64,000 nucleotides of DNA from assembly GCF_003429565.1 (NCBI RefSeq), contig NZ_QUAK01000051.1, positions 1-64,000 on the forward strand, read 5' to 3'. Shown piece by piece: positions 28,766-36,252 of this stretch (the stretch's first letter is position 1; each line of letters starts with the position of its first letter). The DNA is from Streptomyces triticagri (GTDB lineage: Bacteria > Actinomycetota > Actinomycetes > Streptomycetales > Streptomycetaceae). The notes under the pieces are model-generated. The model was not told where the DNA came from. It made no database searches and saw only the letters and a program-made list of their open reading frames with translations. A program made the position numbers and the translations under genes.

Positions 28766-29740
28766 GTGATCCTCACGGTCACACTGAACACCGCCCTCGA
28801 CGTCACCTATCGCGTACCGCGGCTGACCCCGCACGCCACCCACCGCGTCACCGCCGTCACCGAACGCCCCGGCGGCAAGGGCCTCAACGTGGCCCGCGTA
28901 CTGGCCGCACTCGGCCACGAGGTGACCGTCACCGGCTTCGCGGGCGGCGCCACCGGCGCCACCCTGCGCACCCTCCTCACGGCCAGGCCCGACGGCCCCG
29001 ACACCGCCGACCCCACTCCCACCGACGCCCTCGTCCCCGTCTCCGGCACAACCCGCCGCACCCTCGCGGTCGTCGACGACGCCACCGGCGACACCACCCA
29101 GCTCAACGAGCCCGGCCCGCTGATCTCCGGCACCGAGTGGCACACCCTCCTCGGTGTCTGCCGCGACCTGCTGCCCAGCGCCTCCGCCGTCGCCCTCTGC
29201 GGCAGCCTCCCGCCGGGCGTCCCGGTCGGCGCGTACGCCCAACTCGTGCGCGCCGCCCGCGCCGCGGACGTCCCGGTCCTCCTCGACACCAGCGGCGAAC
29301 CACTGCGCCGCGGCATCGCCGCCCGCCCCGACCTGGTCAAGCCGAACGCCGCCGAGCTGGCCGAACTCACCGGATTCCAGGAGCCGTTGCGCGCCGCCCG
29401 GGAGGCCCGCAGGCGAGGCGCCCACGGAGTCGTCGCCTCACTCGGCGCGGACGGCCTGCTCGCCATGACCCCCGACGGCGGCTGGCGCGCCCAACCTCCC
29501 GCCCCCGTAAGGGGAAACCCCACCGGAGCGGGCGACTCCGCGGTCGCGGGACTGCTCGCCGGCATCGCCGCAGGAGACGACTGGCCCGCCCGCCTGAGCA
29601 GCGCGGTCGCCCTCTCGGCGGCCACCGTGGCGGCCCCGGTGGCGGGCGAGTTCGACCCGTCCACGTACGCGGAGCTGTACCCGAAAGTCACCGTCACGGA
29701 GGTGGCCACCCGGCCGCCCTCCGGACCCTCGGGCCCCTGA
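28766..29740 (+). CDS. PfkB-family 1-phosphofructokinase / tagatose-6-phosphate kinase
   Basis: A 324-residue ribokinase-fold enzyme. GTG 28766 gives the normal family start (ILTVTLNTALDVTYRV) and has GGGGG 8 bp upstream; GTG 28757 is the alternative. Motifs: PGGKGLNVARVLAALG (PfkB signature 1) and the catalytic anion hole GNPTGAGDSAVAGLLAGIA near the C-terminus. The subfamily (FruK/LacC) phosphorylates fructose-1-P or tagatose-6-P with ATP to the bisphosphate. The class II aldolase gene 54 bp downstream supplies the next step. No fruA PTS gene is near, which favours a tagatose-type role. Confidence 0.88.
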   Translation: MILTVTLNTALDVTYRVPRLTPHATHRVTAVTERPGGKGLNVARVLAALGHEVTVTGFAGGATGATLRTLLTARPDGPDTADPTPTDALVPVSGTTRRTLAVVDDATGDTTQLNEPGPLISGTEWHTLLGVCRDLLPSASAVALCGSLPPGVPVGAYAQLVRAARAADVPVLLDTSGEPLRRGIAARPDLVKPNAAELAELTGFQEPLRAAREARRRGAHGVVASLGADGLLAMTPDGGWRAQPPAPVRGNPTGAGDSAVAGLLAGIAAGDDWPARLSSAVALSAATVAAPVAGEFDPSTYAELYPKVTVTEVATRPPSGPSGP

Positions 29741-29794
29741 GGGGCGCCACCGATCCCTCGAGGGCCGCCACCCAGCCCGGAAAGCGCAGGATCC

Positions 29795-30646
29795 ATGCCG
29801 CAGACGCCCACCGCCGAACTCATCGACGAGGCCCGCGAGAAGCACACCGCCGTCGCCGCCTTCAACGTCATCACCCTGGAGCACGCCGAGGCCGTCGCGG
29901 CCGGCGCGGAGCAGGCCGGCGCTCCCGCGATCCTGCAGATATCCGAGAACGCGGTGAAGTTCCACGGCGGTTCGCTCGCCGCGGTCACCGCCGCCACCGC
30001 CGCCGTCGCCCGGACCTCGTCGGCCCGGCTCGCCCTGCACCTGGACCACGTGGTCTCCGCGGACCTGCTGACCGCCGCGCTCGAAGCGGGCTACGGCTCG
30101 GTCATGGTCGACGCCTCGAAGCTCGGCTACGCGGACAACGTACGGGCCACCGCCGACGCCGTACGCCGCGGCCACGAGCGCGGAGTGTGGATCGAGGCCG
30201 AACTCGGCCGGGTCGGCGGCAAGGAGGGCGAACCGGCCCTCGACGCGCACACCCCCGGCGTCCGCACCGACCCCGCCGAGGCCGCCGCCTATGTCGCCGC
30301 GACCGGCGTCGACGCCCTCGCCGTCGCGGTCGGCTCCTCGCACGCGATGACCGAGCGGACAGCCGCCCTGGACCACGAGTTGATCGCGGCGCTGCGCGAC
30401 GCCGTCCCCGTGCCGCTGGTGCTGCACGGCTCGAGCGGCGTCCCGGACGCGGAGATCCGCCGCGCGGTCGCCGCCGGCATGGTCAAGATCAATGTGGGCA
30501 CGGCCCTCAACACGGCCTTCACCGGGGCGGTACGGGAGTATCTCGCCGCCCACCCCACGACCGTCGATCCCCGCAAGTACCTCGTCCCGGCCCGCGAGGC
30601 GATGGCCGGGACGGTGGCCCACTTCCTGGGGCTGCTCGGCGGATGA
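29795..30646 (+). CDS. Class II aldolase (fructose/tagatose-bisphosphate type)
   Basis: A 283-residue zinc aldolase starting at ATG 29795. Motifs: AAFNVITLEHAEAVAAGAEQ at the N-terminus, LALHLDHVVSADLLTAALEA with the zinc His and proton-donor Asp, GSVMVDASKLGYADN, IEAELGRVGGKEGEP, PLVLHGSSGVPDAEIRRAVA and MVKINVGTALNTAF. Length and the GKEGEP segment fit the KbaY/GatY-like and short FbaA branches. It would split the bisphosphate made by the adjacent kinase into DHAP and an aldehyde triose. It converges on the carbohydrate-binding gene at 30665. Confidence 0.9.
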   Translation: MPQTPTAELIDEAREKHTAVAAFNVITLEHAEAVAAGAEQAGAPAILQISENAVKFHGGSLAAVTAATAAVARTSSARLALHLDHVVSADLLTAALEAGYGSVMVDASKLGYADNVRATADAVRRGHERGVWIEAELGRVGGKEGEPALDAHTPGVRTDPAEAAAYVAATGVDALAVAVGSSHAMTERTAALDHELIAALRDAVPVPLVLHGSSGVPDAEIRRAVAAGMVKINVGTALNTAFTGAVREYLAAHPTTVDPRKYLVPAREAMAGTVAHFLGLLGG

Positions 30647-30664
30647 CCGCCGGGCGGACCGGGC

Positions 30665-31645
30665 TCAGCTCTCCGGCCAGCCCTTCACGAGCCACACCTG
30701 GTCCAGGTCGGCCTCGCACTTGTCGCCCGGCTCGCAGGAGATCTTCAGGGTGTTGGTGCCCTCGCTGAGCATGACGTTCGCGTAGGTGCGGGTCCAGCCC
30801 TTCTCCCAGTCGCCCTCCTTCGCGCCGCTGAAGTTCTTCATGTTCAGCGGGCGGGTCTGGGACTTGCCGTTGACCGTGAGGGTGGTGGAGGCGTCCTTGC
30901 CGGGCACGCTGTAGCGGACGTAGAGGGTGTACTTGCCCTCCGCGGCGATGTCGTTGACGGTCCAGGTCGCGGATGCGCCGGGGTTGTTGAGCCCCGCGAC
31001 GTACACCCCGCCCGCGGACTCGGCGCCCTCGTACTCGTTCGCCGTCGTCGTGCCGTTTGCCAGAGTCAGTGACTTGGCGTCGTCCTTCGGCAGCTCCGCC
31101 TCGGGCTTGTCCTCGTCCTTGCCCTTGTCGGCGTCGTCGGGCTTGTCGTTCCCGGCCGGCTTCTCGTTCTGCCCCTGGGAGTCCGAGGCCTGGCCGCCCT
31201 TGTCGCCCTCGCCCTCGTCGCCCGTCGCGATCGCCACACCGATACCGACGAGGACCGCGGCGACGACCGCGATCGCGCCGATCAGCAGCCCCTTCGTATT
31301 GGGACCGCCGCGGCCGCGGCCGCCCGGCGCACCGTGCCCGTACTGCGCGGGCGGCGGCCCCTGCCGGGCACCGTCGGCGCCGGCGAACGTCTCCGGGGCC
31401 GCGTAGTGGTTCGCGCCGTAGGCCGGCGACTGCTGCTGAGGGATCTGCGCCTGCGGCTGTGGAGGCTGCGGCGCACCGTACTGGCGCTCGCCGACCGTGC
31501 GGACCTGGCCGTACGAGCGGCTGGGGCCCGGGTAGCCGTAGCCGCCGCTGGGCGGGGTCGCTCCCGCGGCCTGCCCGTCCGCGTACAGGTAGCCGAAGGG
31601 GTCGTCGTCCTCGGGCGTGCTCGCGCCGTTGTTCCCGGGCGTCAT
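30665..31645 (-). CDS. Membrane-anchored carbohydrate-binding (CBM35-like) protein
   Basis: A ~326-residue type II membrane protein. The cytoplasmic N-terminal ~110 residues are Gly/Pro/Gln/Tyr-rich and disordered (GYGYPGPSRSYGQVRT, QPPQPQAQIPQQQSPAYGAN). One membrane helix follows (GLLIGAIAVVAAVLVGIGVA), then an acidic Lys/Asp linker, then a beta-sandwich (ANEYEGAESAGGVYVAGL, YTLYVRYSVPGKDASTTLTV, NVMLSEGTNTLKISCEPGDK, ADLDQVWLVKG) like CBM35/CBM6 modules. It probably holds a glycan at the outer membrane face. ATG 31645 is preferred because GAGGAG precedes it; the upstream ATG at 31663 has no ribosome site. Confidence 0.78.
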   Translation of the reverse strand: MTPGNNGASTPEDDDPFGYLYADGQAAGATPPSGGYGYPGPSRSYGQVRTVGERQYGAPQPPQPQAQIPQQQSPAYGANHYAAPETFAGADGARQGPPPAQYGHGAPGGRGRGGPNTKGLLIGAIAVVAAVLVGIGVAIATGDEGEGDKGGQASDSQGQNEKPAGNDKPDDADKGKDEDKPEAELPKDDAKSLTLANGTTTANEYEGAESAGGVYVAGLNNPGASATWTVNDIAAEGKYTLYVRYSVPGKDASTTLTVNGKSQTRPLNMKNFSGAKEGDWEKGWTRTYANVMLSEGTNTLKISCEPGDKCEADLDQVWLVKGWPES

Positions 31646-31840
31646 CCCTTGGTCACTCCTCATGCAGGTCGAGTACAGCGTCGGCAGCGCGACGCCGTGG
31701 TGCTCCGTGCAGCCTCTGATGCTCTGTTGATGCTCTGTGCAGGCGCTGTCGACGGCTCGTCGCTCTTCAATCCGCCGAGCCTACCCGCTCCCGTCGGGCG
31801 GCACGGGGGTCGATGGCCCTGACACTCTTCTGACCTGGGC

Positions 31841-33514
31841 TTATCCGGCTCGCCTGTGCTGTTTGGCACGCGATCGTTTCTCGATGTACATCCGCTGGTC
31901 GGCCGACTGCAGGACTTCCTCCGCGGTCATCCCGCAGTGCGCCCAGCCGATGCCGAAGCTGGCCCCGACCCGTACGGCCCGTCCGTCCACCCGGATCGGC
32001 GGGATGATCGCGGAGCGCAGCCGGACCGCGAGATCGGCGGCGTCCGCGCGCCCGAGCCCGTCCGCGAGCACCACGAACTCGTCGCCGCCGAGCCGGGCCA
32101 CCGTGTCCCCGTCCCGTACGCCTCCGGTGAGGCGGCGGGCCACCTCGATGAGTACGGCGTCGCCGGTGTGGTGCCCGAAGCGGTCGTTGATCGACTTGAA
32201 GCCGTCGAGGTCGCAGAAGAGCACCGCGAGGCCCTTGGTGCCGTCGTCGGTCGGCCCCTCCGGAGCGATCACGTGCACATGGTGGTCGTAGGCGCCGAGC
32301 GGCGGCGGGGGAGCGTCGAAGTGAAAGGTGTGGCCGCCGCTGTCCTGCACGGGGTCGTATCCGGAGTCGTACCCGGCCGGGCCGCCGTACGCGGCGTCGA
32401 GGGCGTCCACGGCGGTCGGCTGGACCGACATCGGCATGTTGCACAGCCGGGCGGCGAGGCGGGAGCGGAGCTCGGCCGAGTTGGGCAGGCCGGTGAGCGA
32501 GTCGTGCGAGGCGCGGTGCGCGAGCTGCAGTTCGCGGCGCTTGCGCTCTTCTATGTCCTCGACGTGGGTGAGCAGGAAGCGCGGACCGTCGGCGGCGTCG
32601 GCGACCACCGAATTGCGCAGCGAGACCCATAGATACGTGCCGTCGCGGCGGACCAGGCGCAGCTCGGCGCGGCCGCCCTCCGCAGACGTACGAAGGAGTG
32701 TGCCGACGTCCTCGGGGTGCACCAGATCGGAGAACGAGTAGCGGCGCATCGCCGAGGCGTTGCGGCCGAGGAGGCGGCACAGCGCGTCGTTGGACCTCAG
32801 GATCCGCCCGTGCTGGTCGCCGCCCATCTCCGCGATGGCCATCCCGGAGGGTGCGTACTCGAAGGCCTGCCGGAAGGACTCCTCGCTGGCACGCAGTGCC
32901 TGCTGTTCGCGCTCGAGGCGGACCAGGGCGCGCTGCATGTTTGCTCTGAGCCGGGCATTGCTGATTGCAATCGCGGCCTGGAAGGCGTACATCTGCAGCG
33001 CCTCGCGGGCCCAGGCGCCGGGCAGCCGGCCGTTGCGCGGCCGGTCCACGGAGATGACGCCGAGGAGCTCGCGCCCGGCCGTCGGCGAGTACATCGGGGC
33101 GAAGAGGCGGTCGGCGGGATGCCACTCGTCCTCGAAGCGGGGGGCCGGGCCGTCGGTGTGCCACTGGGGCACGTCGTCCTCGTCGAGCACCCAGCCCTCG
33201 GTGTGCGAGATGAACCGCAGGTCGCCCCAGGCCTCGCCCATGGTCAGGCGGCGGTCCCAGGAGGCGCGGGAGCCGACCCGGCCGGTGATCAGGGCCTCTG
33301 CGGCCGGATCGCCCGCGAAGGCGGCGATGACCAGGTCTCCGTCGGGCCGTACGAGGTTCACGCACGCCAGTCCGTAGCCGAGGCCGGTCACGATGCCGTC
33401 CGCGACGGTCTGCAGGGTGTCTGCCAGGCTCCGGGCGGTGTTCAGCTCCGCGACGGCCTGGTGCAGCTGCCGCAGGGTCGCAAGACGGACGTAGGGCTCC
33501 GACTCGGTCTCCAT
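31841..33514 (-). CDS. cdgB: GAF-PAS-GGDEF diguanylate cyclase CdgB
   Basis: A 557-residue cytoplasmic protein. A GAF domain (~15-190: LADTLQTVADGIVTGLGYGL, ELLGVISVDRPRNGRLPG) is followed by a coiled coil (MQRALVRLEREQQALRASEE), a PAS-PAC domain (SFRQAFEYAPSGMAIAEMGG to FLLTHVEDIEERKRRE) and a GGDEF domain with the intact active site RLGGDEFVVLAD and an inhibitory RxxD site (RDGD) five residues before it. A ~65-residue insert interrupts the domain between SAELRSRLAARL and LAVLFCDLDGFKSIND. Domain order matches S. coelicolor CdgB, a BldD-controlled c-di-GMP synthase affecting development. It is divergent from the flavin reductase with a 540-bp regulatory gap. Confidence 0.92.
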   Translation of the reverse strand: METESEPYVRLATLRQLHQAVAELNTARSLADTLQTVADGIVTGLGYGLACVNLVRPDGDLVIAAFAGDPAAEALITGRVGSRASWDRRLTMGEAWGDLRFISHTEGWVLDEDDVPQWHTDGPAPRFEDEWHPADRLFAPMYSPTAGRELLGVISVDRPRNGRLPGAWAREALQMYAFQAAIAISNARLRANMQRALVRLEREQQALRASEESFRQAFEYAPSGMAIAEMGGDQHGRILRSNDALCRLLGRNASAMRRYSFSDLVHPEDVGTLLRTSAEGGRAELRLVRRDGTYLWVSLRNSVVADAADGPRFLLTHVEDIEERKRRELQLAHRASHDSLTGLPNSAELRSRLAARLCNMPMSVQPTAVDALDAAYGGPAGYDSGYDPVQDSGGHTFHFDAPPPPLGAYDHHVHVIAPEGPTDDGTKGLAVLFCDLDGFKSINDRFGHHTGDAVLIEVARRLTGGVRDGDTVARLGGDEFVVLADGLGRADAADLAVRLRSAIIPPIRVDGRAVRVGASFGIGWAHCGMTAEEVLQSADQRMYIEKRSRAKQHRRAG

Positions 33515-34055
33515 GCTCGCTCTCCCCGAGACCTCGACAGCAACTCCAGGATTCGCATCGCCCGCCCGTCTGCCTCCTCCGCCCCGGGCGGAGGCCTTGC
33601 GGGTCGTGTCTTTCGTACTCGCCTTTCGTACGCGGCCGGCACTCGGTCAGTACTCGGTCAGCACTCAGTGCCTCGTGGCCTCCGCCACTGAATCACAGTG
33701 AGCTGTACGGCCGGTACACAGGGTCAACAAATTCTGACTGCTGTGACTCAAGTCACAAGGGTGCGGCGCGAGATGGTGCATGGGCGACAGTACCCGTCCG
33801 CCCGGCTGCCCGCCCTTCTGGAACGCAAAGCGGGCCTTCGCGCAGGTGGCGAGCGACCAGAGGTCTGGACCAAGGGGCTCGGGAGGGACTCGGTCGGACG
33901 TCGGGAAGGGCTTAGGACTGCGGCCCGATGTGCCGCGCCGCGGACGGGATTAGCGTCGGAGGCGTACCCCTCGCCTGAAGGTCCGAAGGTCGTGTCCCGT
34001 GCTCGAGTCCGCTGTCGTCCCACCCGTACCGCGCCCCGCTGTGCATGCTGAGGGG
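33515..34055. other. Long divergent regulatory region between cdgB and the flavin reductase
   Basis: This 541-bp stretch holds no convincing gene. It contains short near-repeats (actcggtcag three times around 33644-33668), the inverted repeat tcacagtga near 33692-33702, an AT-rich patch (acaaattctgactgctgtga) and a perfect CRP-type palindrome at 33742-33757. It should hold the promoters of both flanking genes. BldD is expected to bind near cdgB, but no exact BldD box was seen. Confidence 0.7.
33742..33757. promoter_or_regulatory. Perfect CRP/FNR-type palindrome
   Basis: tgtgactcaagtcaca is a perfect 16-bp palindrome and equals the classical TGTGA-N6-TCACA site bound by cAMP-receptor-type proteins. 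Streptomyces Crp recognises a similar sequence. It lies 228 bp upstream of cdgB and about 300 bp upstream of the flavin reductase gene. Confidence 0.7.
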
Positions 34056-34604
34056 GTGAGCAACGACGAGTTCCGCGCCGCCATGTCCCGGCTCGCAGCC
34101 GGCGTGGTCCTGGTGACGGCCTGTGAACCGCCCCTCGGCGAGGACCCGCCCGCGGCCGCCGGACCGCCCGCCGCCCGGCACGACATCACGCGCGGCGAGG
34201 ACGTGGGGATGACCGCGACGGCCTTCATGTCGGTCTCGCTCGACCCGCCGCTGGTCCTCGTCAGCCTCCGCAACGGCTCCCGGATGGACGACCTGCTCGA
34301 CGAACAGCCGCTGTGGGGCGTCTCGGTGCTCTCCGAGAGCCAGCGGCACATCGCGGGCCGCTTCGCGATGAAGGGCCGCATCAGCGACCGCCTCCTCTTC
34401 GACGACATCGCGTACACCCGCGGCGAGTACTCCTACGCCCCCTTGGTCGGCGGCGCCCTCGCCACCCTGGAATGCCGTACGGAACAACGCGTCGTCGCCG
34501 GCGACCACACCCTCGTCATCGGCCGCGTCCTGACGGCTTCCCTGCCATCGGGCTCGGGCGGGCCGCTGGCGTACTTCCGGGGGAAGTATCGGCAGTTGGG
34601 GTGA
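34056..34604 (+). CDS. Flavin reductase-like FMN-binding protein
   Basis: A ~182-residue protein of the flavin reductase (HpaC/RutF-like) family: EFRAAMSRLAAGVVLVTACE, GMTATAFMSVSLDPPLVLVS, SVLSESQRHIAGRFAMKGRI, ALATLECRTEQRVVAGDHTL and GPLAYFRGKYRQLG. Such proteins reduce FMN or FAD with NAD(P)H and hand it to a monooxygenase. A Pro/Ala-rich insert (EDPPAAAGPPAARHDITRGE) sits between the first two strands. The start is uncertain: GTG 34056, 34041 or 33999 are all in frame; the conserved region begins at SNDEF. No monooxygenase is adjacent, though an SsuD-type enzyme lies 15 kb away and would need one. Confidence 0.85.
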   Translation: MSNDEFRAAMSRLAAGVVLVTACEPPLGEDPPAAAGPPAARHDITRGEDVGMTATAFMSVSLDPPLVLVSLRNGSRMDDLLDEQPLWGVSVLSESQRHIAGRFAMKGRISDRLLFDDIAYTRGEYSYAPLVGGALATLECRTEQRVVAGDHTLVIGRVLTASLPSGSGGPLAYFRGKYRQLG

Positions 34605-34629
34605 TAGGACCGCGGCGGCCGTCCGGCCC

Positions 34630-35292
34630 TCAGGCCGGGTCGTCGCGGTGGAGCCGACGGGCGAGGTCGTCGCTCCACTGCTGCGCCCAGGAGCGCAGCG
34701 CACTCACCGCCGCCTCGTCCAGCCCGTAGCCGGCGAACTCGGCATCGTCGATCCAGTCGGCGCCCGCGAGCCGCAGTTGCAGGTCTTCGAGGTCGAAGAC
34801 CTCGCGGGCGTGACGGCGGCCGAGCTCCTCCAGGTCGGTGTTCGTCCAGCGGCGGCTCGCGGCGAAGCAGTCCAACAGGTCTCGGGCCGCGCCCCGGTCG
34901 GCGAGAGCACGGACCTTCGTCCCGAGGAGATCCTCTTCCGCGAGGACCGGGCCGTACTTGCTGTGCGCGATCGGCCGGGTGAAGGTCTCCTTCAGGACGT
35001 CGACTTCACACCCGGTGCCCAGCGCTGGGGCGGTGACGTGGAACCGAGCGGACAGCGGCGCAATCTCGATGACCTCCACCTGCCAGCCGCGCTCCGCGAG
35101 GCCCGAGTCGAGGGTCGCGGCGACCTCGGTCATGGGCAGGGAAGTCTGGGTCGCCACGTCCAGGTCGTTGCTGGTGCGCTCGAGCAGTTCGTGGGCCTGG
35201 ACGCCGTAGCCGCCGGTCAGCACCAGCGGGAAGGGCGCACCGATCGCGACCACGTCGGCCAGGAGGCGGGCGTGCAGGTCGGGCATCGTCAT
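34630..35292 (-). CDS. AbiEii/MNT-type nucleotidyltransferase (putative toxin)
   Basis: A 220-residue protein with the AbiEii/DUF1814 signature: PLVLTGGYGVQAHELLERTS then NDLDVAT, the G-G plus D-x-D nucleotidyltransferase core, and later DLLGTKVRALADRGAARDLL, the conserved K..R..KD-type helix. AbiEii proteins are toxins of type IV toxin-antitoxin and abortive-infection systems that transfer nucleotides to tRNA or other targets. ATG 35292 overlaps the stop of the preceding small gene (ATGA), so they form an operon. The partner does not look like the usual AbiEi winged-helix antitoxin. It could also be a housekeeping nucleotidyltransferase. Confidence 0.82.
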   Translation of the reverse strand: MTMPDLHARLLADVVAIGAPFPLVLTGGYGVQAHELLERTSNDLDVATQTSLPMTEVAATLDSGLAERGWQVEVIEIAPLSARFHVTAPALGTGCEVDVLKETFTRPIAHSKYGPVLAEEDLLGTKVRALADRGAARDLLDCFAASRRWTNTDLEELGRRHAREVFDLEDLQLRLAGADWIDDAEFAGYGLDEAAVSALRSWAQQWSDDLARRLHRDDPA

Positions 35293-35642
35293 GCAGCGGC
35301 CTGGGCGGCCCGGCGCAGCTGCGGGAAGGCGTCCTCCCAGACGTCGCGCACGCTGCGGCCGATGAGGGTGCGCAGCGTCGGCCACAGCGAGAGGAGCAGG
35401 TCCTGGTTGAGGTGGCGGCACAGGTCCTCGCGCATGCCTTCTGCGAGGACGGTGCGGTACAGGCCCATGCGCTGGCGCGGATTGGCGAGGTCGAAGGTGT
35501 TCAGGCCGGACCAGACGACGTGGAGGGGCAGCTCGACGGTGCCACTGGTCGGGCCGGTCAGCTCCGCCAGCGAGGCAGGCAGGCGTCGGGCGAATTTCAC
35601 CCGGTGCTGCTCCGCCTCGCTCATTTCGTCAGTGTGCGACAT
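35289..35642 (-). CDS. Small partner of the AbiEii-like nucleotidyltransferase (putative antitoxin)
   Basis: A 117-residue protein from ATG 35642 (AGGTGAT upstream; GTG 35663 is an alternative). No known domain was recognised. Sequence features: an acidic start (SHTDEMSEAEQHRVKFARRL), ELPLHVVWSGLNTFDLANPR, QRMGLYRTVLAEGMREDLCR and a helical end WPTLRTLIGRSVRDVWEDAF. It is translationally coupled to the nucleotidyltransferase (4-bp overlap) and comes first, the usual position of an antitoxin. At 117 residues it is much smaller than AbiEi (~200-290). Confidence 0.7.
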   Translation of the reverse strand: MSHTDEMSEAEQHRVKFARRLPASLAELTGPTSGTVELPLHVVWSGLNTFDLANPRQRMGLYRTVLAEGMREDLCRHLNQDLLLSLWPTLRTLIGRSVRDVWEDAFPQLRRAAQAAA

Positions 35643-35683
35643 GGGTCGATTATCACCTATCACCCGTCCGGTGAGGGCGGCGC

Positions 35684-35838
35684 TCAGAGGAGGTGGTCGG
35701 CCTTGCCGGACTTGATGTCGAGGATCAGTTGACGGAGGGCGTCGCGGGAGTCGGTGATGGGGTGGGCCTCGTCGCCGGCGACGGCGATGTAGCCGTTGCC
35801 GGCCTGGTCGGTGCCGAGGCGGAAGCAGGCGTTGCCCT
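35684..35838. repeat. Near-identical DNA block shared with 36052-36206
   Basis: About 150 bp of the two DUF397 genes differ at only a few bases (for example ggtgg versus gatgg near the 3' end), offset by 368 bp, while their 5' 45 bp and flanks are clearly different. This indicates recent duplication or gene conversion. Confidence 0.88.
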
Positions 35839-35875
35839 CCGCGCAGTAGGGCGCTTCCCAGGTGATGTCCGGCAT
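35684..35875 (-). CDS. DUF397 protein, copy 1
   Basis: A 63-residue DUF397 protein (TWEAPYCAEGNACFRLGTDQ, GYIAVAGDEAHPITDSRDAL, RQLILDIKSGKADHLL). DUF397 proteins are small partners of DUF5753-type HTH regulators in Streptomyces (whiJ-like systems) and probably antagonise them. From CFRLGTD to the end it is identical to copy 2 at 36052-36243, while the first ~15 residues differ. It follows a remnant of a second HTH regulator gene, so it was part of a second complete set. Confidence 0.88.
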   Translation of the reverse strand: MPDITWEAPYCAEGNACFRLGTDQAGNGYIAVAGDEAHPITDSRDALRQLILDIKSGKADHLL

Positions 35876-35887
35876 GGCTGTGTCTCC

Positions 35888-36051
35888 TCAGAGTCGATGT
35901 GCGAGCGTCCGGATGAATTCGCGTGACTGCGGGGCGGGTAGGGCGAGCTTCTCGACTAGGTCGAGCAGTGACCGGTACTTGGTCAACTGCGCCTCTGCGT
36001 CCAGGAATTCCGGACCGTGGGCACTGTCGACCTGCGCTCGTGCGGCGGCGG
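35888..36051 (-). pseudogene. Remnant of a DUF5753 HTH regulator (C-terminal end only)
   Basis: On the minus strand this stretch encodes QVDSAHGPEFLDAEAQLTKY then RSLLDLVEKLALPAPQSREF and IRTLAHRL, stop at 35888. That is the last ~50 residues of a DUF5753 regulator, clearly related to the end of the intact one (QIDNTHGPDFLYAQGQLEKY, then SAIRTIAAQL). The rest of the gene is missing; the fragment abuts the stop of DUF397 copy 2. It is what remains after recombination between two tandem HTH-DUF397 sets. Confidence 0.82.
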
Positions 36052-36243
36052 TCAGAGGAGATGGTCGGCCTTGCCGGACTTGATGTCGAGGATCAGTTGG
36101 CGGAGGGCGTCGCGGGAGTCGGTGATGGGGTGGGCCTCGTCGCCGGCGACGGCGATGTAGCCGTTGCCGGCCTGGTCGGTGCCGAGGCGGAAGCAGGAGT
36201 TGCCTTCGCCGCAGAACGGGTCTTCCCAATCGATTGCAGACAC
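36052..36243 (-). CDS. DUF397 protein, copy 2
   Basis: A 63-residue DUF397 protein (AIDWEDPFCGEGNSCFRLGT at the start, then the same C-terminal 46 residues as copy 1). It begins 9 bp after the stop of the HTH-DUF5753 gene and is surely co-transcribed with it. In whiJ-type systems the DUF397 partner modulates DNA binding by the HTH protein. Confidence 0.9.
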   Translation of the reverse strand: MSAIDWEDPFCGEGNSCFRLGTDQAGNGYIAVAGDEAHPITDSRDALRQLILDIKSGKADHLL

Positions 36244-36252
36244 GATTCCTCC

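Noticed and set aside
33515..33741. BldD operator upstream of cdgB
   Set aside because: BldD is known to bind near cdgB in other species, but no exact TNAC-N5-GTNA site was found by eye. The TGAC-TCAA-GTCA match has a 4-base centre and is better read as a CRP palindrome.
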